Positions 1 through 8,496 of a stretch of DNA of 64,000 bases are shown here, piece by piece. The notes under the pieces are model-generated. The model had not been told where the DNA came from and ran no database searches. It was given only the letters and a program-made list of their open reading frames with translations. The translations under genes were made by a program, and so were the position numbers. Position 1 is the first letter of the stretch, and the number at the start of each line of letters is the position of its first letter. Location of the stretch: assembly GCF_014191725.1 (NCBI RefSeq), contig NZ_JACHWZ010000003.1, positions 62,001-126,000 of the forward strand, read 5' to 3'. The DNA is from Microbulbifer rhizosphaerae (GTDB taxonomy: Bacteria; Pseudomonadota; Gammaproteobacteria; Pseudomonadales; Cellvibrionaceae).

Positions 1-5
1 TTATA

Positions 6-93
6 TGGCGGTGGGGCAGGGATTCGAACCCTGGGACCTGTTACAGTCAACGGTTTTCAAGACCGCCGCTTTCGACCACTCAGCCACCCCACC
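6..93 (-). tRNA. tRNA-Ser (anticodon UGA)
   Basis: The minus strand folds as an 88-nt class II tRNA. The acceptor stem is GGTGGGG paired with CCCCACC, a discriminator G follows, and the 3' CCA is encoded. The anticodon arm CGGTCTTGAAAACCG places TGA at the anticodon, which reads UCA-type serine codons. A long variable arm and the T-arm GGTTCGAATCC are present, as expected for tRNA-Ser. It lies downstream of rne on the same strand but has its own promoter. Confidence 0.97.
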
Positions 94-107
94 GAATTGT
101 CCGGCGC

Positions 108-135
108 ATTATACCGGCCCGTTTGGCCGGTACAA
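108..135 (-). promoter_or_regulatory. Probable sigma-70 promoter of tRNA-Ser
   Basis: On the minus strand TTGTAC and a perfect TATAAT are separated by 16 bases, followed by a GC-rich discriminator about 14 bases before the tRNA 5' end. This is the usual layout of a strong stable-RNA promoter. Confidence 0.65.
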
Positions 136-181
136 GGGTGCGGACGATTTTTTTAGTAAGTTCAATGAGTTAGCTGTTTAC

Positions 182-338
182 TGATCAGCGCCATCCCTGG
201 CGCTGCCCCTTCGGGCTGTGCCTCCGGCACAGTCCAAATCGGCAATCCCTGCCGATTTGTGATCAGCGCCGTTCCTGGCGCTGGCTCTTTGGGGGTCCTG
301 CGGCATAGTCCAAATCGGGGGCCCCTGCCGATCAGCCA
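182..338. repeat. Two tandem copies of a palindromic intergenic repeat
   Basis: Two copies of about 78 bp stand head to tail (about 182-259 and 260-338). Each begins TGATCAGCGCC, carries a short hairpin around CTGGCGC, then a GC-rich hairpin, then AGTCCAAATCGG followed by a GGC/GCC hairpin. The block lies between rne and tRNA-Ser and could end or stabilise the rne transcript. Related copies occur near 20990 and 46454. Confidence 0.75.
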
Positions 339-351
339 ACCCTCACTCGCT

Positions 352-3270
352 TCAGCTGGCCTCCGCCGACTCGTCACTACCGCTGTCGTTTGCCTGGGTC
401 TCCTGGCGGGCGACCCGGGGGTCGTTGGCCGGGCGGGGCAGGGGGCGCGGGTTGTGTTCGATGGCCGCGGGTTGGGATGTATCCAGCGGTTGCAGGAGTC
501 CCAGGTCGCGGTGCTCGGTGATGATCGCCAGTTGCTGCAGCGGTTGGGGATTTTCCCGCGGATCGTTGCTGGCGCGACCGCGCGGTGCTTCCTCCGCAGC
601 CTCTGCTTGCGGAGCCGCTGGGGTTATCCCCGCCGCGGCCGGTAGTTCCTCTTCGGTCGGGGTTTCCCTCCCAGCAGGAACTGTGGTTGTTTCAGTTGCG
701 GTAGCCACGGGGGTCTCTGTCTCTGCTGCCTGTGGCTCGATGGCCGGGGCCTCTTCTACAGTTTCCACAGCAGCGACCTCCTCCGGCCGGGGCTCGGGCT
801 GTTTCTCCGGAGCAGCGGTCGCAGCGGTATCAGCTTGTGGTGCTTCAACCGGGGCTGGCTGCTCTTCGACTGCCGGTGCGGTGCTTTCTGCGATGGTTTC
901 CCGGGCAGCTTCCTTTTCAGCCGGAGTCTCGGCTTTCACCTCTTCGCGTTTCTCTACCTTTTCGCGTTTCTCCGCAATCGGACCCGCGGTCTGGGCTGGA
1001 GCCTTTCTGCTTTCAGCGGTTTTGTTCGCAGATTTTTTCGCTTCACTCTCCGCTTCGTCGATGGCCTCGCTTACCTCCTGCTCCAGCTCTTCCTGGTTCT
1101 GGGCGACGGCTGCGGCGGCGACGTTGTCGCCGCGCCGGCCGCGACGGCGGGCCTGCGGGCGCCCACGGACATTGCTGGGACGGCGAGCCGGGTGCTGCTC
1201 GGCTTCCTTGGTTTCTTCCACTGGGGCCTGAGTGGTTGCGTCGGCCTCCACTGCGGGCTGGGCTTCGCGACGGCGCTTGTCTTCGCCACCGCCACCGCCT
1301 CCACGACGACGGCGACGGCGCTGACCCTCACCGCGGGGGCGCTCGGCTGTGGCCTCGCGGGCTTCCTCGCGTTTGTCCTCACGTTTGCCCTTGCGGACAT
1401 CGTCACGTTTGGCTTCGCGTCCTTCGTCACGTTTGGCTTCGCGGCGATCCTCGCGTTTTTCCTCGCGGGGCTCTTCCCGGCGGCGGCCGCCCCGACCGCG
1501 GTTGCCGCGCTGGCTTCGACCGCGCGGCTGCTGCTTCTCGTAGCTCTTGCCGCGACCTTTGGATTTCTTGTGCTTCTTGGTCTTGTCCTCATCGCTGCTG
1601 AACAGCTCGGAAACAGCGCTGATCAGCCGGCTGAACAGCCCGGGAACCGGTTTGGCCACCGGCGAGGGGGCCGGGGCGGTGTGTGCGATCTGTTGCACTG
1701 CGGGTTGGGCCGGCACACGCACCGGCTCTTCTTCCTTGCCGCTGGTGTCTTCGATGGTGCCGGAGATCTTGTAGGAGGTCTCCACGGTGCCGGTTTCGTC
1801 GTCGCGGAGGCGCTGTACTTCGAAGTGTGGCGTTTCCATATCCGCGTTAGGCACGATCACCACGCGGGTTTTGTTGCGGGACTCGATCTGGGAGATGGCC
1901 TTACGCTTCTCATTGAGCAGGTAGGTGGCCACGTTCACCGGGGTGATGGCGCGGATTTCCGCGCTGCGCTCCTTCTTGGCTTCCTCTTCCACCAGGCGCA
2001 GGATGGACAGCGCCAGGGATTTGGTGCCGCGGATGGTGCCCTGGCCGCTGCAGCGGGGGCAGACGCGGAAAGTGGTCTCACCCAGGGAGGGGCGCAGGCG
2101 CTGGCGGGACATCTCCAGCAGACCGAAGCGGGAGATGCGGCCGATCTGCACCCGCGCGCGGTCCATGCTGAGTGCTTTCTCCATACGCTTTTCCACATCG
2201 CGCTGGTTGGATTTGCTCTGCATGTCGATAAAGTCGATCACCACCAGGCCGCCCATATCCCGCAGGCGCAGTTGGCGGGCGATCTCGTCCGCGGCTTCCA
2301 GGTTGATGTTGCGCGCCGTCTCCTCGATGTCGCCGCCCTTGGTGGCGCGCGAGGAGTTGATATCGATGGAGACCAGGGCCTCGGTGACATCGATCACGAT
2401 GGAACCGCCGGAAGGCAGTTTCACTTCGCGCTCGAAGGCAGTCTCGATCTGGCCTTCGATCTGGTAGCGGTTGAATAGCGGGATGGCGTCCTCGTAATAC
2501 TTCACCTTGTTGACGTAGGCGGGCATCACCTGGCGGGCGAACTCCGCAGCCAGTTGGTAGGCGCCTTTTTCATCCACTATCACTTCGCCGATATCATCGC
2601 GCATATAGTCGCGAATCGCGCGGATGATCACGTTGCTCTCGCGGAACAGGAAGTGGGGCGCCTTTGAGCTGTTCGCTTCCTTCTCGATGGCGTCCCAGAG
2701 TTGCAGCAGGTAGTTGAGGTCCCACTGCAGCTCTTCGCCGCTGCGGCCAACGCCGGCGGTGCGCACGATGATGCCCATGCCGGAGGGAACCTCCACGCTG
2801 GAGAGGGCATCGCGCAGTTCGGAACGCTCGTCGCCCTCGATACGGCGGGAGATACCGCCGGCACGGGGGTTGTTTGGCATCAGTACCAGGTAGCGGCCGG
2901 CGAGGCTGATAAAGGTGGTTAGCGCCGCGCCTTTGTTGCCGCGCTCTTCCTTGTCTATCTGCACGATGACTTCCATGCCCTCCTTGACCACATCCTTGAT
3001 CTTGATGCGGCCGTCTATGTCCTTGGGCTGTTTGGTGAAGTACTCGCGGGAGATTTCTTTCAGCGGCAGGAAGCCGTGGCGCTCTTCGCCGTAGTCGACA
3101 AACGCGGCTTCGAGGGAGGGTTCCACACGGGTAATTTTACCCTTGTAGATGTTGGCCTTTTTCTGTTCGCGGGTGCGGTTTTCAATATCCAGGTCGTAGA
3201 GCCACTGGCCATCGACCAGGGCGACGCGAATCTCTTCCGGCTGAGTCGCGTTGATTAGCATTCTCTTCAT
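352..3270 (-). CDS. rne: Ribonuclease E (degradosome endoribonuclease)
   Basis: Essential endoribonuclease for mRNA decay and rRNA/tRNA processing, and scaffold of the RNA degradosome. The N-terminal half is canonical: an S1 domain at about residues 35-125, the DNase I-like catalytic part with VSIDINSS and VVIDFIDMQ (the two metal-binding Asp regions), and the zinc-link CPRC at Cys404/Cys407, the same numbers as in E. coli. From about residue 560 it is unstructured: an Arg/Glu repeat tract ([13 protein letters not shown] units), a poly-Arg/Gly patch, and a Pro/Ala/Glu-rich tail. The tail holds two NDPR motifs, at residues 902-905 and 949-952. The length, 972 aa, is normal. It is divergent from rluC, a gene order conserved in gammaproteobacteria. 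Confidence 0.98.
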   Translation of the reverse strand: MKRMLINATQPEEIRVALVDGQWLYDLDIENRTREQKKANIYKGKITRVEPSLEAAFVDYGEERHGFLPLKEISREYFTKQPKDIDGRIKIKDVVKEGMEVIVQIDKEERGNKGAALTTFISLAGRYLVLMPNNPRAGGISRRIEGDERSELRDALSSVEVPSGMGIIVRTAGVGRSGEELQWDLNYLLQLWDAIEKEANSSKAPHFLFRESNVIIRAIRDYMRDDIGEVIVDEKGAYQLAAEFARQVMPAYVNKVKYYEDAIPLFNRYQIEGQIETAFEREVKLPSGGSIVIDVTEALVSIDINSSRATKGGDIEETARNINLEAADEIARQLRLRDMGGLVVIDFIDMQSKSNQRDVEKRMEKALSMDRARVQIGRISRFGLLEMSRQRLRPSLGETTFRVCPRCSGQGTIRGTKSLALSILRLVEEEAKKERSAEIRAITPVNVATYLLNEKRKAISQIESRNKTRVVIVPNADMETPHFEVQRLRDDETGTVETSYKISGTIEDTSGKEEEPVRVPAQPAVQQIAHTAPAPSPVAKPVPGLFSRLISAVSELFSSDEDKTKKHKKSKGRGKSYEKQQPRGRSQRGNRGRGGRRREEPREEKREDRREAKRDEGREAKRDDVRKGKREDKREEAREATAERPRGEGQRRRRRRGGGGGGEDKRRREAQPAVEADATTQAPVEETKEAEQHPARRPSNVRGRPQARRRGRRGDNVAAAAVAQNQEELEQEVSEAIDEAESEAKKSANKTAESRKAPAQTAGPIAEKREKVEKREEVKAETPAEKEAARETIAESTAPAVEEQPAPVEAPQADTAATAAPEKQPEPRPEEVAAVETVEEAPAIEPQAAETETPVATATETTTVPAGRETPTEEELPAAAGITPAAPQAEAAEEAPRGRASNDPRENPQPLQQLAIITEHRDLGLLQPLDTSQPAAIEHNPRPLPRPANDPRVARQETQANDSGSDESAEAS

Positions 3271-4083
3271 GCGTGTCTTGTATCCTTGCGTTGCGCAAAG
3301 GGGACACTGAAGCTTGCAGGCTTTGTACGGTCGCCGCGCGGCGTCGAAGCCACAGGGCGGGGCAGGGACGACCGGGGCGGCGCCGCCAAAGACTGGCGGT
3401 GCGGGCTCCGATTGTCACACTGCTGTAACTCCGAATGCATTGCAGTTGGCGCAGCATTCGTTGGTACCTTTAGTACCCGTCAGTAGTACTACCCAGTAAC
3501 GATAATGCGATTTGTCGCATCCGTGTACCGGGCGCCGCCCTCCGGTCAGGAATCGCGGGCGGCGAGGTTTACGTCTTTTCGTTCGGCTCTGTTGTGACCG
3601 GCTTTTGGCCAGGCCTTTCGCTTCTGTATGTTTTGCCGCCGGGCCGGCATCGCTGCCCGGGCTGCCAGTTCGGTCGCTGGCTACTTCAACAGAGCGGACG
3701 TAAGTGTTTGAGTCGTCCTTCCAAGCGCTGCAGGCTTCAGCCCGTCTTACCTTCGCGATAGTTACCCGCACTAATGCGGGGCGTTGTGGCCGGCGAGGCG
3801 CCCCTGGTCACAATTACAGGGGTGGCCTCACCGGCGAAGTTTTTCAATGACGCGGCCTCATATATATGTGAAAGAGGCGCGCACCGGCCGATTGGCGGTA
3901 TTTTCTCCAGTTACGATGCCTGTGGCCCCTCTTAGTGGATGCCGCACACCGCCGAAAACCAGCCCAATTCAGGCCGGCCGAATATAACACAGGCCGAAGG
4001 ATGCTTCAATTGTGACCACCACCGGGAGATCGCGCCGGATCAGGGGGAGCGGGGCGGTGCAATATTCGGGCGCGGCGGCTATT
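3271..4083. promoter_or_regulatory. Divergent rne/rluC control region, long rne leader
   Basis: No credible gene lies in these 813 bases. The minus-strand side must hold the rne promoter and 5' leader; in E. coli the rne leader is long and structured and mediates autoregulation, so the same is likely here. Several GC-rich self-complementary stretches lie at 3330-3420. I could not pick an rne promoter with confidence. Just before rluC there is a TATTAT at 4080-4085 that overlaps the chosen ATG. Confidence 0.5.
3789..3835. repeat. Long hairpin in the rne/rluC intergenic region
   Basis: Arms of about 18 bases (GCCGGCGAGGCGCCCCTG and CAGGGGTGGCCTCACCGGC, nearly perfect complements) flank a loop of about 10 bases. 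It lies about 520 bases upstream of the rne start and about 250 upstream of rluC. There is no T-run, so it is not an obvious terminator. It may be a leader structure of rne or a dispersed palindrome. Confidence 0.6.
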
Positions 4084-5118
4084 ATGCGCCCCATGCGAAG
4101 TGACCATCCCCCCGTCCCGGCCTTACCGGCCTCACCATCCAATTCCGGCCAGGTCCCTGGCGGCTCTGCCCAGGCGCCAGGCAGTGTGCAGTTCCTGACT
4201 GTGCCGGAGGAGCTGGCAGGCCAGCGGATCGACAATTTCCTGCAGGCCCGCCTCAAGGGCGTACCGCGCTCGCGCATCTATCGCATTCTGCGCAAGGGCG
4301 AGGTGCGGGTGAATAAAGGAAGGGTGAAAGCGGAATACAGGCTGCAGGCGGGGGATGTGGTGAGGGTCCCTCCGGTGCGTACTGCCGCCCAGGCACCGGC
4401 GCCGGTTGCCGGTGACCAACTGCGCCGGCTGGTGGAGCAATCCATACTGTACGACGCCGACGGGCTGCTGGTGATCGACAAGCCGGCGGGGCTGGCGGTA
4501 CACGGCGGTAGCGGAGTGCGACTGGGGCTGATCGAGATATTGCGACAGATGTTTCCCCAGAGCCCGTTTATGGAGCTGGTGCACCGGCTGGACCGGGATA
4601 CCAGTGGTGCAATCATGGTCGCACGCAAACGCTCTGTTCTGCTGCATGCACAAACGGAGTTGCGCGCGGGAAGGGTTGGCAAGTCCTATCTGGCGCTGGC
4701 GGCGGGAAAATGGCCGAGAGGGCGGCGCCTGGTGGAGGCGCCCCTGCGCAAGAATACCCTGAAGAGCGGTGAGCGGATGGTATCGGTCGATCCCTCGGGC
4801 AAGGATTCGGAAACCCGGTTTCAGGTGCTGGAACGTTTCCGTGGTGCGACTCTGGTGTCCGCTGAGCCGGTTACCGGGCGCACCCACCAGATACGGGTGC
4901 ACGCCCAGTTTGTTGGCTGTCCGCTGGCCGGTGACGCAAAGTACGCGCCGGATGAGGTGAATTGCGCCTTTCGCGAGCAGGGGCTGAAAAGGCTGTTCCT
5001 GCATTCTGCGAGGGTGAGTTGTTCCCTCCCGGGGGGCGAAAAGGTCAGCATAGAGGCGGCTCTGCCGGAGGAGCTGGAATCCGTTCTGGCAGCTCTGCGC
5101 GAGAGCGGCGGCTTATAG
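4084..5118 (+). CDS. rluC: 23S rRNA pseudouridine synthase RluC
   Basis: Isomerises uridines of 23S rRNA (955/2504/2580 in E. coli) to pseudouridine. An S4 RNA-binding domain (AGQRIDNFLQARLKGVPRSRIYRILRKG region, about residues 44-105) precedes the RsuA/RluA catalytic domain, with the signature HRLDRDTSG and catalytic Asp170. C-terminal VTGRTHQIRVH is typical. I chose ATG 4084, giving 344 aa; the frame is open further upstream to 4012, but those residues are not conserved. ATG 4093 is an alternative. It is divergent from rne. Confidence 0.95.
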   Translation: MRPMRSDHPPVPALPASPSNSGQVPGGSAQAPGSVQFLTVPEELAGQRIDNFLQARLKGVPRSRIYRILRKGEVRVNKGRVKAEYRLQAGDVVRVPPVRTAAQAPAPVAGDQLRRLVEQSILYDADGLLVIDKPAGLAVHGGSGVRLGLIEILRQMFPQSPFMELVHRLDRDTSGAIMVARKRSVLLHAQTELRAGRVGKSYLALAAGKWPRGRRLVEAPLRKNTLKSGERMVSVDPSGKDSETRFQVLERFRGATLVSAEPVTGRTHQIRVHAQFVGCPLAGDAKYAPDEVNCAFREQGLKRLFLHSARVSCSLPGGEKVSIEAALPEELESVLAALRESGGL

Positions 5119-5282
5119 ATAGCCTGCCAGGCTGCATTCACTAGCCTCGTCCCTTCTTGGTGCGCCTCCAAAAAGCAACGGCGTCACTCGCCGCTCGTTT
5201 AATGTGCTTAACCACACTCTTCGCACCTTGCCTGCGGTTGTAAATTTAGTGTTAAACAGGTCTTAAGCAGTAGGAAATCGTT

Positions 5283-5927
5283 ATGTTGGTAATCCTGGAC
5301 TGGGATGGCACCGTCTGTAATTCCGAGGCCCGCATCGTCTCCTGTATGCAGCGCGCCGCCGAGGGAGTGGGTCTGCCTGCGCCGGCTGCAGGAGCGGTCG
5401 GTAACATTATTGGTCTGGGGCTGCCCGAGGCGGTGGGAATCCTGTTTCCCGAGGTCGTCGATGACCAGCGCCAGCGCTTGCGCGAGCGCTACTCGGAGGA
5501 ATGGCTGGCTGCGCGCAGCGAGCCGCTGCCGCTGTTTGACGGGGTGCTGTCCACCTTTGATAGCCTGCTGGGCGCGGGACACAAGTTGGCGGTGGCCACT
5601 GGCAAGAGTCGCCGGGGGCTGGAGCGCGAGTTTCGGGAGTTGGGGCTCGGGTGCATGTTTGTGGCCAGCCGCTGTGCTGATGAGACCGCCTCCAAGCCGG
5701 ACCCGCGCATGTTGCGCGAGCTGCTGGTGGAGACCGGCTGCCCGGTAGAGGAGGCGGTGATGGTGGGAGATACGGTCTACGACCTGAATATGGCTGCGGC
5801 GATGGACATGGCTGCTATCGGGGTCAGCTACGGAGTTCACGACCGGGAACGGCTGCAGGCTTGTGGCCCTCGAGCGATTATCGACCGCTTTCCGGAGCTG
5901 CTGGAGTGGCCACCACTGGGAGTCTGA
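5283..5927 (+). CDS. HAD-superfamily hydrolase, phosphoglycolate phosphatase-like
   Basis: Subfamily IA HAD phosphatase of 214 aa. Motif I is LDWDGTVCNSE at residues 4-14 (nucleophile Asp), motif II lies around AVATGKSRRG, motif III is the Lys of KPDPRML, and motif IV is MVGDTVYDLNMA. A helical cap lies between motifs I and II. This gene commonly follows rluC in pseudomonads and relatives. Substrate unknown; phosphoglycolate or another small phosphate monoester is the usual guess. It starts about 165 bases after rluC, so it may have its own promoter. Confidence 0.9.
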   Translation: MLVILDWDGTVCNSEARIVSCMQRAAEGVGLPAPAAGAVGNIIGLGLPEAVGILFPEVVDDQRQRLRERYSEEWLAARSEPLPLFDGVLSTFDSLLGAGHKLAVATGKSRRGLEREFRELGLGCMFVASRCADETASKPDPRMLRELLVETGCPVEEAVMVGDTVYDLNMAAAMDMAAIGVSYGVHDRERLQACGPRAIIDRFPELLEWPPLGV

Positions 5928-5971
5928 TTGAGCGCTATTCCGCGGTTGGCCTTGGCGACCCGCGTCGGGGC

Positions 5972-6556
5972 TCAGGCCAGCGGGTCCACGCCAAACGTTC
6001 CGAGCATGGTAACCAATCGAATTAATGGAAGGCCGATCAGCGAGTTCATGTCCGACCCTTCCATTTTTTCGAATAAGGTTATCCCCAAACCTTCCACTTT
6101 AAACGAACCTGCACAATCGAAGGGCTTTTCTCTCTCCACATAGCGATCTATTTGCGCTCCGGTCAATCGGCGAAAGTGCACAGTGAAGGTTTCCAGTTCC
6201 GTACGCTGCTCGCCGCTGGCGGCATCCAGTAGGCTGAGCCCGGTGTGGAAATGCACCGCTCGTCCGCAGCAAAGGCGCAGTTGCTCCACGGCCCTGTCGC
6301 GCTCCTCAGGTTTGCCCAGGATGTGGCCGTCACATTCGGCCACTTGGTCGGAGCCGATAATCAGTGCCCGCGGGTGAGCGGCGCGCAATGCCTGGGCCTT
6401 CTCCGCCGCCAGTCGCTGGGCCAGATCCCGGGCAGCCTCTCCCGGCAGTGCTTCTTCATTTATATGGGGCGAGTCGGCTTCAAAGGGCAGTTGCAACTGC
6501 TCGAACAGGGCCCGACGGTAGGGGGAGCTGGAGGCTAGAATCAGGGGACGAGGCAT
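5972..6556 (-). CDS. Maf/YceF-like nucleoside triphosphate pyrophosphatase
   Basis: House-cleaning pyrophosphatase that hydrolyses modified or non-canonical NTPs; the YceF group prefers m7GTP. The protein starts MPRPLILASSSPYRR, the family N-terminal signature for the phosphate-binding loop. Downstream are the conserved DSPHINEEA and LIIGSDQVAEC segments and a C-terminal GSFKVEGLGI. ATG 6556 gives 194 aa, the usual family length; upstream codons in frame are not conserved. It is transcribed opposite to yceD, whose promoter lies in the 85-base gap. In pseudomonads sppA usually stands nearby; it is absent here. Confidence 0.93.
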   Translation of the reverse strand: MPRPLILASSSPYRRALFEQLQLPFEADSPHINEEALPGEAARDLAQRLAAEKAQALRAAHPRALIIGSDQVAECDGHILGKPEERDRAVEQLRLCCGRAVHFHTGLSLLDAASGEQRTELETFTVHFRRLTGAQIDRYVEREKPFDCAGSFKVEGLGITLFEKMEGSDMNSLIGLPLIRLVTMLGTFGVDPLA

Positions 6557-6603
6557 GGTGTTTTCCTGTGCAAATCGCCCGATCTTGCGGGGGCGGAATT
6601 GTT

Positions 6604-6632
6604 TTGACAAGGGTGGGGGTAGTCCATAGAAT
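6604..6632 (+). promoter_or_regulatory. Consensus sigma-70 promoter of the yceD-rpmF-plsX-fab cluster
   Basis: A perfect TTGACA (6604-6609) and TAGAAT (6627-6632) are separated by exactly 17 bases. The predicted transcription start, about 6639-6640, is only 2-3 bases before the ATG at 6642, so the first gene may be read from a leaderless mRNA. Confidence 0.75.
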
Positions 6633-6641
6633 TGCGCGCTT

Positions 6642-7184
6642 ATGTCGATGCCCCCCTCTAATGCTGCGCTGCCGCGCCTTGTCGATGCTCGCAAGCTAGT
6701 GCATCGCGAGCAGCAGCTGGCCGGAACGCTGCCGCGGTCAGCACTGCAGCGGCTGCTCTTGGCGACCGAGTCTGTCGACGAGGATGTCCGGGCCGAGCTG
6801 ACCTTTGCGCGGGACCTGCAAGGTTATTTGGCAGTGGACGGTATGGTGCGCTGCCGGGTGCAGCTGCTCTGCCAGCGCTGCCTGGAGCCGGTGCCAGAAG
6901 AGATAGAGGCAACTTTTCGCTGGGGGGTGGTCTGGTCCGAAGAGCAGGGTAAGTCACTGCCCAAGGATCTGGACCCGGTGGTGCAGGAAGGCGATGAGCT
7001 GAACCTGTACGAAGTGCTCGAAGAAGAGATTTTGCTCAATCTGCCCATGGTGGCCTACCACCAGGAGGAGTGTGTCGCCCGCGACCGCTTCCACTATGGT
7101 GAGGATGCCGGAGAGGCGGATGAGCAGCGGGAAAACCCCTTTAAAGTGCTGGAACAGTTGAAGGGTTCATCGCGCAAGCGATGA
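6642..7184 (+). CDS. yceD: YceD family protein (DUF177), 23S rRNA accumulation factor
   Basis: Member of the YceD/DUF177 family, linked to large-subunit rRNA in bacteria and plants and almost always encoded directly before rpmF, as here. Family features are the central RCRVQLLCQRCLEPV segment with its paired cysteines, the acidic stretch DEEILLNLPMV equivalent to E. coli EDEIILALPVV, and a C-terminal NPFKVLEQLK. It has 180 aa. In-frame ATGs at 6642, 6648 and 6660 are all possible starts; none has a clear Shine-Dalgarno, which fits the promoter position just upstream. Confidence 0.93.
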   Translation: MSMPPSNAALPRLVDARKLVHREQQLAGTLPRSALQRLLLATESVDEDVRAELTFARDLQGYLAVDGMVRCRVQLLCQRCLEPVPEEIEATFRWGVVWSEEQGKSLPKDLDPVVQEGDELNLYEVLEEEILLNLPMVAYHQEECVARDRFHYGEDAGEADEQRENPFKVLEQLKGSSRKR

Positions 7185-7244
7185 GTTGGGCTCGCCGATG
7201 AGGCGCCCCGGTTCCAGTGTAATTTGTTATTTTAGGAGCAAGCC

Positions 7245-7436
7245 ATGGCTGTTCAGCAAAACAAAAAGACCCGTTCCCGTCGCGGCATGCGTCGTTCCCA
7301 CGACGCGCTGGGTGGACCGACCCTGTCTGTCGACCCGACTACCGGTGAGAAGCACCGCCGTCACCACGTGACCAAAGACGGTTTCTACCGCGGCCGTAAA
7401 GTGATCGACGTCGGCGGCGCAGAAGTAGAAGAGTAA
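7245..7436 (+). CDS. rpmF: 50S ribosomal protein L32
   Basis: A basic 63-residue protein starting [20 protein letters not shown], the bacterial L32 signature. This homologue lacks the four zinc-binding cysteines of the C+ form. AGGAGC stands about 9 bases before the ATG. It sits between yceD and plsX, only 3 bases before the latter, so ribosome and lipid genes share a transcript as in E. coli. Confidence 0.98.
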   Translation: MAVQQNKKTRSRRGMRRSHDALGGPTLSVDPTTGEKHRRHHVTKDGFYRGRKVIDVGGAEVEE

Positions 7437-7439
7437 ACT

Positions 7440-8459
7440 TTGTCCAGCCAATTGCGATTGGCCGTGGATGTGATGGGCGGGGACTTAGGTCCCCGCTCTG
7501 TCGTTCCGGCCTGTGTCAGATTCCTCAATCGATTCCCCCAAGCGGAACTGGAGCTCTTCGGTCCGCAGATTCAGCTTCAGGCTCTCCTCGACGAACAGCG
7601 GCAACCCCAGTTACATGGGCGGCTGCATATCACCTCTTGCGAACAGGTGGTTACACAGAGCTGCAATCCCATACAGGCGCTGCGCCACAAGCGCGAATCC
7701 TCCATGGCCCGGGCGCTGCAGGCGGTGGCCCGGGGGGAGGTACAGGCGATGGTGACCTCCGGCAACACGGGTGCACTGCTTGCATTGAGCCGCAGCATTC
7801 TGGGTACCATCGAGGGCGTGCGCCGGCCGGCGCTGGGCAAGTCCCTGCCCGCGGAAGCGGGGTCCTGCTTTCTGCTGGACCTGGGTGCCAATATCGACTG
7901 CACTGCGGAGGATCTGTTGCAATTCGCCCGCATGGGCATCGAGGCGCAATGGGTGCATACCGGCAAGCGGGATCTTCGGGTAGCGCTACTGAATATAGGT
8001 GCGGAGGCGCACAAGGGAACGGAGGAGGTCCGCCGCGCGGCGGAGTTGCTGGAGAAGGACCCGGCCATCCATTACGCCGGCTTTGTCGAGGGGCACGATA
8101 TTTTCACCGGCGTGGTGGATGTGGTGGTCTGCGACGGCCTGATGGGGAATGTGGCGATGAAATCCGCCGAAGGTGTAATCCGACTCATGGGTCAGAAAGC
8201 CTTCACCATTGAGAGAAAGAGTCCGATCAAGCGCTTTTTTGGCCAATTAGCCATAAAGCTGTTGCGAAAATGGCGTACACAGGTGGAACCCGCCCGCTAT
8301 AATGGCGCCAGCTTTTTAGGGGTGAAAGGTAACGTGATCAAGAGTCACGGTGGCGCCAGCAGCGAGGCGTTCTACCGGGCGATGATCACTGCCAAAGAGT
8401 GCGCCGAAGCCGACCTGGCCGCCAGGCTGGGCCGCGCCATGGCGCAGGTAAAGGCGTAA
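7440..8459 (+). CDS. plsX: Phosphate acyltransferase PlsX
   Basis: Makes acyl-phosphate from acyl-ACP for PlsY in phospholipid synthesis; peripheral to the inner membrane. It opens with LRLAVDVMGGDLGPRSVVP, the PlsX signature. VTSGNTGALLALS and the C-terminal GNVIKSHGGAS segment are also typical. It uses a TTG start 3 bases after the rpmF stop, implying translational coupling, and encodes 339 aa. Confidence 0.97.
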   Translation: MSSQLRLAVDVMGGDLGPRSVVPACVRFLNRFPQAELELFGPQIQLQALLDEQRQPQLHGRLHITSCEQVVTQSCNPIQALRHKRESSMARALQAVARGEVQAMVTSGNTGALLALSRSILGTIEGVRRPALGKSLPAEAGSCFLLDLGANIDCTAEDLLQFARMGIEAQWVHTGKRDLRVALLNIGAEAHKGTEEVRRAAELLEKDPAIHYAGFVEGHDIFTGVVDVVVCDGLMGNVAMKSAEGVIRLMGQKAFTIERKSPIKRFFGQLAIKLLRKWRTQVEPARYNGASFLGVKGNVIKSHGGASSEAFYRAMITAKECAEADLAARLGRAMAQVKA

Positions 8460-8496
8460 CCCCCCAACCATTGCCAACCAGGTTTAAGGATGTTCC

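Noticed and set aside
835..2478. Long plus-strand frames opposite rne
   Set aside because: They are shadows of the RNase E gene: Ala/Gly/Leu/Val-rich with no recognisable domain.
3415..3771. A 118-codon minus-strand frame in the rne leader
   Set aside because: No ribosome site, no conserved domain, and it overlaps the expected control region; a short translated leader cannot be excluded but is unsupported.
4012..4083. Upstream in-frame start for rluC
   Set aside because: The extra 24 residues are not conserved; ATG 4084 (or 4093) fits family length better.
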